Assembly: GCF_002224645.1 (NCBI RefSeq)
Contig: NZ_CP022121.1
Location: 3,631,501-3,695,500, forward strand
Origin: Dehalobacterium formicoaceticum
Lineage (GTDB): Bacteria > Bacillota > Dehalobacteriia > Dehalobacteriales > Dehalobacteriaceae
Reading direction: 5' to 3'
Length of the DNA: 64,000 nt
Shown: in pieces, positions 7,791-17,284 of the stretch
How positions within the stretch are numbered: position 1 is the first letter of the stretch
How the letters are laid out: each line of letters begins with the position of its first letter
The notes under the pieces: model-generated
What the model saw: the letters and a program-made list of their open reading frames with translations, nothing else
The model's database searches: none
What the model was told of the DNA's origin: nothing
Translations under genes and position numbers: made by a program

Positions 7791-9188
7791 TTAACGTAAC
7801 CCTGCATACTCCCGGCAATGCCTGACAAAATTTATAGCAAATTTCTCATTGGCGGGGAAATAAATATGCGGGTACATCCCAAAAACATTCTTATATTTAC
7901 GACCGCAATGCCACTGGGTCTTAGCACCGTTTTTTACTTTTTCTCCTTGCATGCAAAAATTATCGTCTGTTCTTAAAATCTTAGATTTATGAAATTCATG
8001 GGCTTTGATCCGCTCCCCTTTCTCAAAGAGCACCGTATCTGTCAAACCCAGCACTTCCAGATAACCAAAATTTTGAAGTCTATTAGTCATGACAGCCTCA
8101 CCGTCGAAAATACCGACAAAGGGGAAAATCTCACCTGCATCATTGGTAAAGTTTTTATTTAAGTACATATATCCGCCGCATTCCCCGTAAATGGGCATTC
8201 CTTGTTCTGCTTTTTCTTTGATATCCTGCATCAGGGCGGTGTTGGCCGCAATCTCCGGCGCAAAAACCTCCGGGTAGCCGCCCCCGATATAGATGCCGCA
8301 AGAGTCTCGGGGCAATGCTTTATCTCGGATCGGGCTAAAGAACACCAGCTCCGCTCCTAAGCGGCAGAGCATCGATAAATTCTCGTGATAATAGAAGCTA
8401 AAGGCTTGATCCCTCGCAACGGCAATTTTAAATTCTGCTTTCCTGATATCCGGAGAGGCCGGGATTTCAAATTCCCAAGGGGAAGCATCTTCCGCGACCT
8501 TCAGCAGCAGATCCAGATCAATATTTTCTTCGATTAAATCCGCCAGGACATCCACAATTTCAGGCAGATTCTCCGTTTCACTACTTTGCACCAAGCCTAA
8601 ATGTCTGCTTTTTAATTCAATATCTGTTGTTTTGGACAAAAAACCCAGCACCTGAACCCCCGCATATTTTTCTATGGCATCCTTGACAATCTGATAATGG
8701 TGGGGTGAAGATGGTTTATTGATTACGATTCCCTTGAGATTAACGGGACCAAATTCCTTTAAGCCATAGGCAATGGCGGCGGCACTGGCAGCCATGGCAT
8801 CAATGGTCATGATTAAAATCACCGGCGCCTGCAAAATTTTTGCCATCCCTGCTGTACTGCCCTCCATGGGATCCGCTCCGTAGCCGTCATAAAGGCCCAT
8901 GACCCCTTCCACAATAGACAGATCCGCTCCTTGGCTGCCTTTGGCAAAGAGCTGCCTGAGCACAGGTTCCTCCAGCATCCAACCGTCCAAATTGATACTG
9001 TTCCTTCCCGTAATCCCGGTATGAAAGGCGGGATCGATATAATCCGGCCCTACCTTAAAGGGCTGCACTTTCAAGCCTCGGCGGCAAAAAGCTGCCATCA
9101 GGCCCATGGAAAAAGTAGTTTTTCCGCTGCCGCTGGAAGGTGCCGCAATCACCAGCCGGGGAATCTTTTGCCCGATCCCTTTATCCAT
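7791..9188 (-). CDS. cbiA: cobyrinate a,c-diamide synthase CbiA
   Basis: 465 residues. The N-terminal dethiobiotin-synthetase-like ATPase domain shows a P-loop (APSSGSGKTTFSMG) and the C-terminal class I glutamine amidotransferase domain shows the nucleophile cysteine in YGECGGYMYLN. Known: it amidates the a and c acetate side chains using glutamine and ATP. The start ATG overlaps the end of cobD by eight bases, and the gene is separated from cbiC by 26 bases. The C-terminal HEFHKS and YPHIYFPAN histidine regions are consistent with the amidotransferase triad. No abnormality is seen. Confidence 0.95.
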   Translation of the reverse strand: MDKGIGQKIPRLVIAAPSSGSGKTTFSMGLMAAFCRRGLKVQPFKVGPDYIDPAFHTGITGRNSINLDGWMLEEPVLRQLFAKGSQGADLSIVEGVMGLYDGYGADPMEGSTAGMAKILQAPVILIMTIDAMAASAAAIAYGLKEFGPVNLKGIVINKPSSPHHYQIVKDAIEKYAGVQVLGFLSKTTDIELKSRHLGLVQSSETENLPEIVDVLADLIEENIDLDLLLKVAEDASPWEFEIPASPDIRKAEFKIAVARDQAFSFYYHENLSMLCRLGAELVFFSPIRDKALPRDSCGIYIGGGYPEVFAPEIAANTALMQDIKEKAEQGMPIYGECGGYMYLNKNFTNDAGEIFPFVGIFDGEAVMTNRLQNFGYLEVLGLTDTVLFEKGERIKAHEFHKSKILRTDDNFCMQGEKVKNGAKTQWHCGRKYKNVFGMYPHIYFPANEKFAINFVRHCREYAGLR

Positions 9189-10251
9189 AAACAGAACATA
9201 CCTCCCTTAAAGCGGTCAGCATCATTTCATTAGATGCCCGATCTTTTACCGCCAAACGGAAATGATAAGGGGACAAATGATGAAAACCGTCCGGTGTACG
9301 AATCAAAATGCCTTTTCCTAAAAGCAGCTCTTTTAACTTCCAGGCATCAATTTTCTCCTCATTTATTTTTACCAAATGATAATTGACCCGGGAAGGATAT
9401 ACCGTTAATTCAGGGATTTCCCGTAAGCGGTCGAAGAGAAATTGTCTTTCTTCCTGAACCCAAAGGCGGGAGGCAGCAATATATTTCTGATCCCGGTACA
9501 CAGTGCATCCCGCTATTACCGCTGCGGCATTCACATTCCAGGGTTCCAATTGTTCTTTAATCCCTTGCACCAAGGCTAAGTTACCCGTAACGCCAAAACC
9601 CAGGCGAATTCCCGGCATCCCGAAAAACTTTGTCGCGGCACGAATAACCAGGACATTTGGAAAACGCCCTAATTCACTAACCATGCTGTTTTGGGGATAG
9701 CCATCGGTAAATTCAATGAAGGCTTCGTCAATCAATAAATAAGAATCTTTTTCTTTTAATGTTCCTGCCAAAGCGCACATTTTTTCTTTGTCCACAAAAG
9801 TACCGGTGGGATTATTGGGATTACATAAGACCACCACTGATTTCCGTTGAATCAAAGATAAAACATGCTCCAGATTCAGATCTTGGTAATCTTCGTTATA
9901 AGCATTCAGATCCAGCACCGGCACACCTTTTTGCTCTGCGGCATGAGCATATTCGGAAAAAGTAGGACTTAAATTGACTAATGTATCGATATCCAGAGCC
10001 ATAATCCCCTTAAAAATAATCTCCACCGCCCCATTACCCGGGATAATCATTTCCGGCTTGTCAAAAGATAAGTATTCGGCAAATGATTCCTTTAGGGCTC
10101 GGTATTGAAGATCGGGATAACGGGTAAAATCATCCAAATGCTCCCAAAGTGCTTCCCGAAAACTTGCCGGCACACCCAGAGGATTAATATTGGAACTGAA
10201 GTCCAGCACTTCTCCTGTGCAAGAATAAACATCTCCGCCATGAAAGTTCAT
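9181..10251 (-). CDS. cobD: threonine-phosphate decarboxylase CobD
   Basis: 356 residues, fold-type I PLP enzyme. It begins MNFHGGDVYSCTGEVLDFSSNINPLG, the characteristic CobD/HisC-like start. CNPNNPTGTF binds the cofactor region and the RAATKFFGMPGIRLGFG segment carries the Schiff-base lysine. Known: CobD makes (R)-1-amino-2-propanol O-phosphate from threonine phosphate for the cobamide lower loop; the closest alternative, histidinol-phosphate aminotransferase, is less likely given the neighbours. It lies between cbiB, which uses the product, and cbiA. Confidence 0.93.
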   Translation of the reverse strand: MNFHGGDVYSCTGEVLDFSSNINPLGVPASFREALWEHLDDFTRYPDLQYRALKESFAEYLSFDKPEMIIPGNGAVEIIFKGIMALDIDTLVNLSPTFSEYAHAAEQKGVPVLDLNAYNEDYQDLNLEHVLSLIQRKSVVVLCNPNNPTGTFVDKEKMCALAGTLKEKDSYLLIDEAFIEFTDGYPQNSMVSELGRFPNVLVIRAATKFFGMPGIRLGFGVTGNLALVQGIKEQLEPWNVNAAAVIAGCTVYRDQKYIAASRLWVQEERQFLFDRLREIPELTVYPSRVNYHLVKINEEKIDAWKLKELLLGKGILIRTPDGFHHLSPYHFRLAVKDRASNEMMLTALREVCSVYG

Positions 10252-10256
10252 CTTAT

Positions 10257-11204
10257 CTACCCCTTAATCATCCAAAATATTAATGAAAAAACCACCATTG
10301 TTAAAAATGAAGCCAGATACATTAATTTTACCGTCCGTTTAATATCTTCACCTTCTACCGGTCGGATATCATCTCCAATGGTAGGCTTATAAACTGTCTT
10401 CTGAAAATAAGTATGGGTGCCCCCCAACTGAATATCCAGCGCCCCTGCCGTGGCAGCTTCCGGATAACCGCAATTGGGGCTGGTATGGTTCCTCCTGTCC
10501 CGCAGCAGGATTTTGAAACTGCCGCCCACATTAAAATTGAGAAATAAACTTGATAAACCTAAGAAAATTCCTGTGATCCGGGCCGGTATCCAATTGACCA
10601 AATCATCCAATTTAGCAGCAGTCCGCCCTAGATGAAGATATTTCTCATTTTTATAACCAATCATAGAATCCATGGTATTAATGGCTTTGTAAGCCATGGC
10701 CAGGGGAGCACCCCCTATCGCCATATAAAAAAGCGGGGCGATAATACCGTCCGCGGTGTTCTCCGCTACCGTTTCCACGGTAGCTTTAACCACTTCATCT
10801 TCCTCCAGTTCTCGGGTATCTCTGCCCACGATATAAGAAAGATTAATGCGCGCCTGGGGAAGATCCCCCTCCGCCAGAGCATGATAAACTCTCATACTTT
10901 CCACCCGAAGGGATTTGGTCGCCAAACAGGTCCACATCAAGAGAATGTTCACAAAATAAAACAGGTAAGGATGGATCTTTCCCGCTAAAAAAAGCACTCC
11001 CCAGGTTAAGGTAAAGGGAATCAGAACTGTGATCAGGGTGAGAAATGCGCCTCCTACCCTTAGAGCATGCTCCGTTTTGGCTTTTTTTCTGATCTGGTTT
11101 TCCAAAAAGGAAATTAATTTACCGATATAGATAACGGGATGGGGAAAACCCCGGGGATCTCCGATGATTAAATCCAAGAGATAGGCAGCCCATACATTAA
11201 CCAT
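10257..11204 (-). CDS. cbiB: adenosylcobinamide-phosphate synthase CbiB
   Basis: 315 residues from the chosen ATG (MVNVWAAYLLDLIIGDPRGFPHPVIYIG); the frame is open for 20 more codons upstream but that would overlap cbiP further. Polytopic membrane protein with several hydrophobic segments. The conserved blocks LLDLIIGDP, GHP-like PHPV, and VAENTADGIIAPLFY are typical. Known: CbiB attaches the aminopropanol phosphate arm to cobyric acid in the membrane. It ends in TAG with a second stop three codons later. The start overlaps the cbiP stop by eight bases, and cobD follows five bases after its stop. Confidence 0.93.
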   Translation of the reverse strand: MVNVWAAYLLDLIIGDPRGFPHPVIYIGKLISFLENQIRKKAKTEHALRVGGAFLTLITVLIPFTLTWGVLFLAGKIHPYLFYFVNILLMWTCLATKSLRVESMRVYHALAEGDLPQARINLSYIVGRDTRELEEDEVVKATVETVAENTADGIIAPLFYMAIGGAPLAMAYKAINTMDSMIGYKNEKYLHLGRTAAKLDDLVNWIPARITGIFLGLSSLFLNFNVGGSFKILLRDRRNHTSPNCGYPEAATAGALDIQLGGTHTYFQKTVYKPTIGDDIRPVEGEDIKRTVKLMYLASFLTMVVFSLIFWMIKG

Positions 11205-12705
11205 CCAATCCGGCCTCAACAATGCGATAAATCTGATCCATATCCAGGCTTTCCCGTACCACATCGGCTAACTTGTCATATTGCTCATCCTTGTATTGCC
11301 AATAATCCTGCACCTTATTGGGTAAAGGAGCTAAATTCCTGGCATTACGCACTCGGTTCAAAAATTCCCGTGTAAAGGCAGAACTGTCGAAAACCCCATG
11401 AAAATAGGTGCCAAAAACCGTTTGATCACCACTGACCGCCCCGTCATATGACTGGAGACTTCTCTCTGACGGGGAGGTCACTTGAATCAGGGGCGATGTC
11501 CCTTCCAGAAGTACGGTTTCTCCCATGTGAATTTCATACCCTTTGACATGAGCATGGAATATTTGATCTTCTCCTTCGGAAAGGACGGTGGTTTTTTCTC
11601 CTCTGAAGGACGTCACGATATCTAATAAATCTAAACCCTTAATGCCATCCAAGGAAGATTCCACATGATCCGGATCAAGAATCTCTCGACCCAGGATCTG
11701 ATAACCGCCGCAGATACCGAAGATAAAGCTGCCTTTTTCATGACTGTCTTGAATTTTTTTGGCCATGCCTGATTTCCACAGCATTTCCATATCCGCCACC
11801 GTACTCTTGGTACCGGGCAGCATGATCACATCCGGTCTGCCCAGATCATCTTCCAAACCAACAAAGCGTAAATGAACATCTTCATGGAGCTTTAAAACAT
11901 TGAAATCGGTGAAATTAGAAATATGGGGTAGTTTAATCACCGCGATATCAATTTCCCCTTGCTGGTTGCTGCGAAACTTGTCCCAGTCAGTAACACTGTC
12001 CTCATCTTCCAAATTGAGATGGAAATAGGGTACCACGCCTAAAACAGGAAGATGGATAATATCCTCCAGCATCTCCAAGCCAGGCTGCAGAATATCCAAG
12101 CTTCCCCGGAATTTATTGATAATGACCCCTTTCACCAACTTTTTTTCATCCTCATCCAATAAAAGAAGAGTTCCCGCTAGTGACGCAAAAACACCGCCCC
12201 GGTCAATATCACCGGCCAACAGCACAGGCGCCTGAGCCATTTTAGCCATGCCCATATTGACGATGTCGTCCTGTTTTAAATTGATTTCAGCCGGACTCCC
12301 GGCACCTTCAATCACCACAATGTCGCTTTCATTGGCTAAGTCATCGTAAATCTCTTGCACCATGCTTTTCAGGCGGGGTTTAAATTCATAATACTCTATA
12401 GCATCCTTGGTATCAAACACCTTGCCCCGGATCACCACCTGGGAGCGGTGATCTGAGGTAGGTTTTAACAAGATGGGGTTCATCACCGCCCGGGGTGCTT
12501 TCCCCGCCGCTTCCGCCTGCATTACCTGAGCCCGTCCCATTTCATGGCCTTCTGCTGTTATGTAAGAATTATTCGACATATTTTGCGACTTAAAAGGGTT
12601 CACCCGATATCCATCCTGGGTAAAAATCCGGCACAAGGCCGTACATAAAAGGCTCTTTCCCACTGATGAACCCGTTCCCTGGATCATAATGCTTTTCTTT
12701 TTCAT
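11197..12705 (-). CDS. cbiP: cobyric acid synthase CbiP
   Basis: 502 residues. The N-terminal P-loop ATPase region reads MIQGTGSSVGKSLLCTALCR; the SQNMSNNSYIT and GRAQVMQAEAA motifs are typical of CbiP/CobQ. The C-terminal amidotransferase domain has the nucleophile in FGICGGYQILG and a later HGVFDS histidine. Known: it amidates four carboxylates of adenosylcobyrinate a,c-diamide. Its ATG overlaps the cobC stop by four bases (ATGA). Confidence 0.96.
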   Translation of the reverse strand: MKKKSIMIQGTGSSVGKSLLCTALCRIFTQDGYRVNPFKSQNMSNNSYITAEGHEMGRAQVMQAEAAGKAPRAVMNPILLKPTSDHRSQVVIRGKVFDTKDAIEYYEFKPRLKSMVQEIYDDLANESDIVVIEGAGSPAEINLKQDDIVNMGMAKMAQAPVLLAGDIDRGGVFASLAGTLLLLDEDEKKLVKGVIINKFRGSLDILQPGLEMLEDIIHLPVLGVVPYFHLNLEDEDSVTDWDKFRSNQQGEIDIAVIKLPHISNFTDFNVLKLHEDVHLRFVGLEDDLGRPDVIMLPGTKSTVADMEMLWKSGMAKKIQDSHEKGSFIFGICGGYQILGREILDPDHVESSLDGIKGLDLLDIVTSFRGEKTTVLSEGEDQIFHAHVKGYEIHMGETVLLEGTSPLIQVTSPSERSLQSYDGAVSGDQTVFGTYFHGVFDSSAFTREFLNRVRNARNLAPLPNKVQDYWQYKDEQYDKLADVVRESLDMDQIYRIVEAGLDG

Positions 12706-13322
12706 AAGCCACGTCCTTCTTCCTCTTCGATCCTTTGGTTAATCTTCTTGACAATCCCATATCCTTGTTCGATCTCCATCAAACTATAAGCATCATGGGC
12801 AAAGGTAAAGCGCCAATAGCTTTCATAGGGCATCTGCAAAAGAAGGCACATAATAATGCGCAGACAGCCCTGGTGGGTGACCAGAAGAACATTTTGTCCT
12901 GCACTGTTTTCTAAAATTTCATTAAGAGCTTCCTTAACCCGGTGGTACATAGTCAAAAAAGATTCCCCTGCCGGAGGAGCTGCTTTTTTCCAGTCATTTA
13001 CCCAAAGCTCCCAGTTTTCCTGGTCATCCGCTTGAATGGTTTGATAATGTTTTCCTTCCCAAAAACCAAAATTTAATTCCTTAAGACGATCATCCAGGCG
13101 TACTTTCTCCCCAGATAAACCACTGACAAGCTCTGCAGTTTTCCGGGCTCTTTGCAAGGGGCTGGAAATTACCTTGTCAAAGTTAACATCCTTTAACATG
13201 GCTGCCACTTTGATGCCCTGCTCAACACCATGATCGCTTAATGCACAATCCGTCCACCCATAATAGACACCTTTAGTATTCAGCTCCGTCTCCCCGTGCC
13301 TCACCAGATAGAGAAGTGTCAT
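12702..13322 (-). CDS. cobC: alpha-ribazole phosphatase-like histidine phosphatase CobC
   Basis: 206 residues from the ATG at MTLLYLVRHGETELN; a TTG five codons upstream is the other option. LVRHGETELN is the RHG catalytic motif of the histidine phosphatase superfamily, and LLVTHQGCLRIIMCLLL contains the second catalytic histidine. Known: CobC-type phosphatases remove phosphate from alpha-ribazole phosphate or adenosylcobalamin phosphate. The assignment beyond 'histidine phosphatase' rests on position between cobU and cbiP. cobS and cobT, the other nucleotide-loop genes, are not in this window. Confidence 0.85.
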   Translation of the reverse strand: MTLLYLVRHGETELNTKGVYYGWTDCALSDHGVEQGIKVAAMLKDVNFDKVISSPLQRARKTAELVSGLSGEKVRLDDRLKELNFGFWEGKHYQTIQADDQENWELWVNDWKKAAPPAGESFLTMYHRVKEALNEILENSAGQNVLLVTHQGCLRIIMCLLLQMPYESYWRFTFAHDAYSLMEIEQGYGIVKKINQRIEEEEGRGL

Positions 13323-13381
13323 TCCTGTCAGCTCCAATCGAAAGTAAAATCAAAATCTCCTCATGATGCCAAATACTCTTT

Positions 13382-13942
13382 TTATTTTAAGCGTAAGGGC
13401 AGTCCGCATACCGACAGATAAACCTCATCGGCTTGAGACGCCAAATATTGATTTACCCGCCCGGCAATATCACGAAAAATCCGGGCCACAGGATATTCAG
13501 GTACAATACCGCTGCCTAACTCATTGGTAACCATTACCACGGTGGCAGGAGAAGCATTAATGCCCGCCATGAGATCCGCTGCTTCTTTCATGATCATCTT
13601 TTCCGCTTTTTCCGCTCCATCTACAGAAATCTCTTCCTGCTGCATTTCCGGGACATCAAAAAGCAGATTCGTGACCATAATGGTGATACAATCCAGTAAG
13701 ATCCCTTGATAACGATGACCCTGTTTTGAAATGATCTCCCCCAGGTTCTGGTATGCTTCAATCGTATCCCACTCCCCGGGCCGGGACTCCCGATGCTTTT
13801 TAACTCTTAATGCCATTTCTTCATCCGTTACCTTGGCCGTAGCCAGATAAAGCACCGATCCGGACAAATCCCGCATGAACTGTTCGGCAAACCGGCTCTT
13901 GCCGCTCCTTGCTCCCCCTGTAACTAAAATTGCTTTTCCCAT
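13382..13942 (-). CDS. cobU: adenosylcobinamide kinase/adenosylcobinamide-phosphate guanylyltransferase CobU
   Basis: 186 residues. The start is taken at MGKAILVTGGARSGKSRFAEQF, which has a GGAAG site; the frame is open much further upstream, but that stretch holds the riboswitch terminator. GGARSGKS is the P-loop, and ATAKVTDEEMALRVKKHRESRP and VTNELGSGIVPEY are CobU motifs. Known: it phosphorylates adenosylcobinamide and activates it with GTP. It is the first gene of the riboswitch-controlled operon, 41 bases beyond the terminator hairpin. Confidence 0.94.
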   Translation of the reverse strand: MGKAILVTGGARSGKSRFAEQFMRDLSGSVLYLATAKVTDEEMALRVKKHRESRPGEWDTIEAYQNLGEIISKQGHRYQGILLDCITIMVTNLLFDVPEMQQEEISVDGAEKAEKMIMKEAADLMAGINASPATVVMVTNELGSGIVPEYPVARIFRDIAGRVNQYLASQADEVYLSVCGLPLRLK

Positions 13943-13983
13943 TAGGTCTTCCTTTCGACATTGAAATAAAAAACCGCTGAAAA

Positions 13984-14008
13984 TTAAAAAACCGCACAAT
14001 CTGTGCGG
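13984..14008 (-). terminator. riboswitch-linked intrinsic terminator before cobU
   Basis: Read on the minus strand, CCGCACA-GAT-TGTGCGG forms a seven-pair stem and is followed by six U. It lies between the B12 box and the cobU start, so it is the likely expression platform that stops transcription when cobalamin is bound. Confidence 0.85.
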
Positions 14009-14061
14009 GAAATAAAAACAAAAAAATATTTCATCCTCTCTCCCGAGGCAGAAAACATTTA

Positions 14062-14224
14062 CAAGTACATGGCAGGTTTCCTGGCTCATGGATCATCTTA
14101 CTTTCCAGCCTTCTCGGTTACCCAATGGCTTCATCGGAGTTCATACCCATTTCACAGTAACGGGGGCTGCAACGGTTTAAACCGTTTTCCCTTTTAACCC
14201 ATTAACTGGGCACCAGATACTATT
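14062..14224 (-). promoter_or_regulatory. cobalamin riboswitch for the cob/cbi operon
   Basis: Minus-strand leader containing the B12 box AGCCAGGAAACCTGCC (14071-14086), close to the consensus of cobalamin riboswitches. Upstream it has the GGTGCCC and AAGGGAAAACGGT blocks, the GCAGCCCCCGTTACTGTG core, and AGTA/TACT ends that can close P1. It precedes cobU and an intrinsic terminator, so binding of cobalamin probably shuts off the whole operon to cbiJ. Confidence 0.93.
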
Positions 14225-14357
14225 ATTCTATTTTTTTGTACTTCATGCTTGCAGAAAATTTAAAATTTCTACAATTAAGTGTAACAAAATCACATAAGGG
14301 AGTCAAGCAAAAGTTACCGGTCTGTGTAGTTACCGGTCTGTAAAACCTACCCATCTT

Positions 14358-14649
14358 AGAGCTGACGCATAAAAAAGTGTATTAATCACTCGAAGCTTCA
14401 AGATCATTTTAAAAAAGAACTGCCCTAGTTTTTTGGAAATAATAAATAATCCATCAAAATCGTCCGTTCATGATGTCAAAGACGGCTTATAAGACATAGG
14501 CATAATACTGAAATTAGATTTCCTTGCCTTCTTTGCCTCGAATCATCCGACGAAGATAGCGCGGATCCCAGCATTCATCCATCTTGTATTTTTGCGTGCC
14601 ATCCACAGCTACGAGATAACGTCTGTTACTTAATAGATGTGCGTCAGCC
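14358..14649 (-). mobile_element. decayed insertion element with transposase remnant and inverted ends
   Basis: Seen: GCTGACGCA at 14361-14369 and its inverse TGCGTCAGC at 14640-14648 bound a 290-base segment. Inside, on the minus strand, 14520-14632 translates as RRYLVAVDGTQKYKMDECWD then PRYLRRMIRGKEGKEI, resembling the first catalytic-Asp region of a DDE transposase. It continues as FQYYAYVL and AVFDIMNGRF, broken by in-frame stops. Inference: remnant of an insertion sequence whose middle and C-terminus are lost. Its right end supplies the TGA stop of the neighbouring MFS gene. The bases from 14230 to 14358 also hold a near-tandem repeat of GTTACCGGTCTGT. Confidence 0.55.
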
Positions 14650-15834
14650 CTGTTTTGCAGGCTGAGAAGATTGGGTCAGGAGAAAAATGATAATATTCAA
14701 GCCAATCATGGCTGCAGCAACGGAGAACGTGACCGTAAACCCGAACTGGGCAGTTATAATCCCCATTAATGCTGAGCCTAAGGCAACACCCACATCCATG
14801 GCGGCAAACAAGGTGGCGTTCGCGGCACCGCGGCGATGGGATGGGGCTAAATCCATCACGATAAAGCTGATAATGGCAAATCCCGAAGCCGAGCCCATGC
14901 CATAAAGAAATCCCCCGAGCATGATCAAAGGAAGAGACTGGGCGTAAGCCAAAGATATAAAAGCGAACAGTTGCATGATTAATCCGGGGACAAAAACTTT
15001 CTTGACACCGAAGCGCTGCACCAGCTTTCCGGTAAAAAGTGATACAATAATGGTGGCACCGGCATAAACAGGGAAGAACATGCCGATATTTTCTATGCCG
15101 CGGGACAGGCCATATAAAGGAATAAAACTCCAGATCAGGGCAGCACAAAAAGCCATGAAAAACTGATATAGTGCGGGCTTTATGGCTGTCTTCTCAAAAA
15201 TAATTTTGATATTAAATCCCTCAGACCTTGGAGCCGAAGAACCTAAAGAGAAAGTTTGTTTATGCTCATAGTTAAGCATAATTACTAAAATTATAGCCAG
15301 TAAGCTGATGGCGAAAGAAGTTCGGAAAGTAATTACATAGCCAAATCTATTGATCACCCCTAAGGCGACCATGGGTCCAAGGGCAATGGATAAATTTAGG
15401 GCATTACTGTAAAGGCTGATGCCCTCGGCAAGTTTGCTGCGAACTGTGACATCGGTGACCACAGTCGGGCCCGCTGTTGTTATGGAACTCACGGCGATCC
15501 CCTGAAAAATAGCCAGAGTCATGATCAAGGGAATCAAATTTACAAAGGAAAAAGATAAAGCGGCTATGGACATACAAACCGTTCCCAGGACTAAAATCCG
15601 CTTTCTACTTTTCTTATCCATCACATATCCCAGATAGGGGCGAAAAAAGAGGGCGGTGATGCTGACGACAGTCATAAAGATGCCGGCTGTGGATTCATCG
15701 CCTCCGATGCTAACTGTAAAAAGGGGTATGGCAGTGGTGTTAATATACTCGGCAAAGTAACAAAAAAGTGATACGAAAAGAACAATCACATAATATTTAT
15801 TCCAAAGTTTGAGCTTCCCCTTCGTAGGTTTCAT
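14644..15834 (-). CDS. MFS transporter
   Basis: 396 residues with about 12 hydrophobic segments, typical of the major facilitator superfamily. After the second segment the loop GYVMDKKSRKRIL matches the MFS signature GxxxDrxGrR-type motif. The substrate cannot be told from sequence. The final codons before the stop (PAKQG, TGA) overlap the inverted end of a decayed insertion element, so the native C-terminus may have been a little longer. A 9-base-pair inverted repeat lies in the 155-base gap upstream (15866-15896); its role is unclear. Confidence 0.8.
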   Translation of the reverse strand: MKPTKGKLKLWNKYYVIVLFVSLFCYFAEYINTTAIPLFTVSIGGDESTAGIFMTVVSITALFFRPYLGYVMDKKSRKRILVLGTVCMSIAALSFSFVNLIPLIMTLAIFQGIAVSSITTAGPTVVTDVTVRSKLAEGISLYSNALNLSIALGPMVALGVINRFGYVITFRTSFAISLLAIILVIMLNYEHKQTFSLGSSAPRSEGFNIKIIFEKTAIKPALYQFFMAFCAALIWSFIPLYGLSRGIENIGMFFPVYAGATIIVSLFTGKLVQRFGVKKVFVPGLIMQLFAFISLAYAQSLPLIMLGGFLYGMGSASGFAIISFIVMDLAPSHRRGAANATLFAAMDVGVALGSALMGIITAQFGFTVTFSVAAAMIGLNIIIFLLTQSSQPAKQG

Positions 15835-15989
15835 TAATACTATCTCTCCCTTAAATTAACCAAATATCAGCCGGGAGGTAGAGGCCCCTGCTGATATTTA
15901 ATTTCCCTTTATATTAAACTTTCCGAAGATACCTTGAGGAAGTATCAAATGCTCCCTTGAGCCGTAATAATTACCCCCATGGTTGGCCA

Positions 15990-17180
15990 TTATCCCAAAA
16001 GTCTAATAAGGGTCATCATATATATTTCTACAAATGACAGATACTCATCAATAAGCAACTTTTCATTTGCTTGGCAACACTCTCCAATGTCATCCCCAGG
16101 CCCAAAATTAGGCATGGTCATACCTGTAGCCTTTACAATATGATGTGCATCGCAGCTGCCATTTCGTTCATATAGCTCTGCAGGTTTATCCATTACATCC
16201 TCATATGCTGCACATGCGGCTTTAACAATCTCACTATTTGGGTCTAGTTCTAAGGTAGGAAACTCGCGTTCCACTTCATAGGTATAATCAAATTCGGGAT
16301 CTTTCTCCTTGAGACCATCTAGTACACCAAGTATTTCATTATGCGCCCATTCCAAAGTTTGCCCTGGAATAATCCTAAAGTCAATAGAAAACCTACTCAT
16401 AGCAGGATGGTTGTTAGTAGCTTCCCCTGAGTGTATTGATGAAACTGAAAGGCAAGAAGATGAATTAAATGGGGGATAATAAGACCCCCTTAACCGTGCG
16501 TCAAGTTTATAAAGCTCATTTATGGCAACTACTGATTTTTTTAGGGCATCAATTGAAGGATGAGGTATACTGCAATGTCCTGGAACAGATCTATATGTGA
16601 CATAAGCACCAATCGAACCGCCTCCAGTTACTAGAACTTTCCCGCAAGTAACATCCATGCAAATACCAAAGTCACCATTTAATAAACCCTTTTCTAATAA
16701 ATATTTGACTCCATATTTACTGCCATTTTCTTCATCACTAACACAGCTTAACAAAACACTGCCTTTAGGGTCAAACCCCATCTCTTTTAAGAGCTTTACT
16801 GCCATAATCGAAGCACAGAGGCCGCCTTTCATATCTGCCGTGCCACGTCCATATATATATCCATCTACAATTTTACCTGACCAAGGGCCATATAATCCTG
16901 GATCACCTTCTACCGGCGGAAAAACATCCATATGCCCGTTAAAAACAAAGCGCCGCCCAGATGTGCTTCCAAACCATTCTGCAATTATATTTGGGCGGTC
17001 TTTTTGGGCTTCATATACCTGGGGTTCCAGGCCAATCCGTTCAATCCATTTGACAATGACCTTACCCATTGCTAGTTCATCTCCAGTAACACTGGGAGTT
17101 TGCACACACTCTACCAGGAAATCAATAAGTTCTTGTTTATTTTCTTGTACAACCTGATGCACTTTTTGAGCGTTATACAT
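15990..17180 (-). CDS. M20 family peptidase/deacylase (ArgE/DapE type)
   Basis: 396 residues of the zinc-dependent M20 family. FNGHMDVFPP holds the first metal histidine and Asp, GRGTADMKGG the bridging Asp, and SDEENGSKYG the catalytic Glu pair. A lid/dimerisation domain follows in the middle. Known family members remove acyl groups from amino acids or act as dipeptidases; the substrate here is not clear. It lies downstream of a BCCT transporter gene in the same direction with a gap of about 100 bases, which suggests a possible joint role in handling an imported quaternary or N-acyl amine, but this is inference. Confidence 0.82.
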   Translation of the reverse strand: MYNAQKVHQVVQENKQELIDFLVECVQTPSVTGDELAMGKVIVKWIERIGLEPQVYEAQKDRPNIIAEWFGSTSGRRFVFNGHMDVFPPVEGDPGLYGPWSGKIVDGYIYGRGTADMKGGLCASIMAVKLLKEMGFDPKGSVLLSCVSDEENGSKYGVKYLLEKGLLNGDFGICMDVTCGKVLVTGGGSIGAYVTYRSVPGHCSIPHPSIDALKKSVVAINELYKLDARLRGSYYPPFNSSSCLSVSSIHSGEATNNHPAMSRFSIDFRIIPGQTLEWAHNEILGVLDGLKEKDPEFDYTYEVEREFPTLELDPNSEIVKAACAAYEDVMDKPAELYERNGSCDAHHIVKATGMTMPNFGPGDDIGECCQANEKLLIDEYLSFVEIYMMTLIRLLG

Positions 17181-17284
17181 TATTATCCTCCTTGCATTAG
17201 AATCATATTATGAGTTATATCAGATCTTTATCTTAATACAAATCAATTTAGAAAATCTTTGCCGATAAAAATTAAAAACCATGA

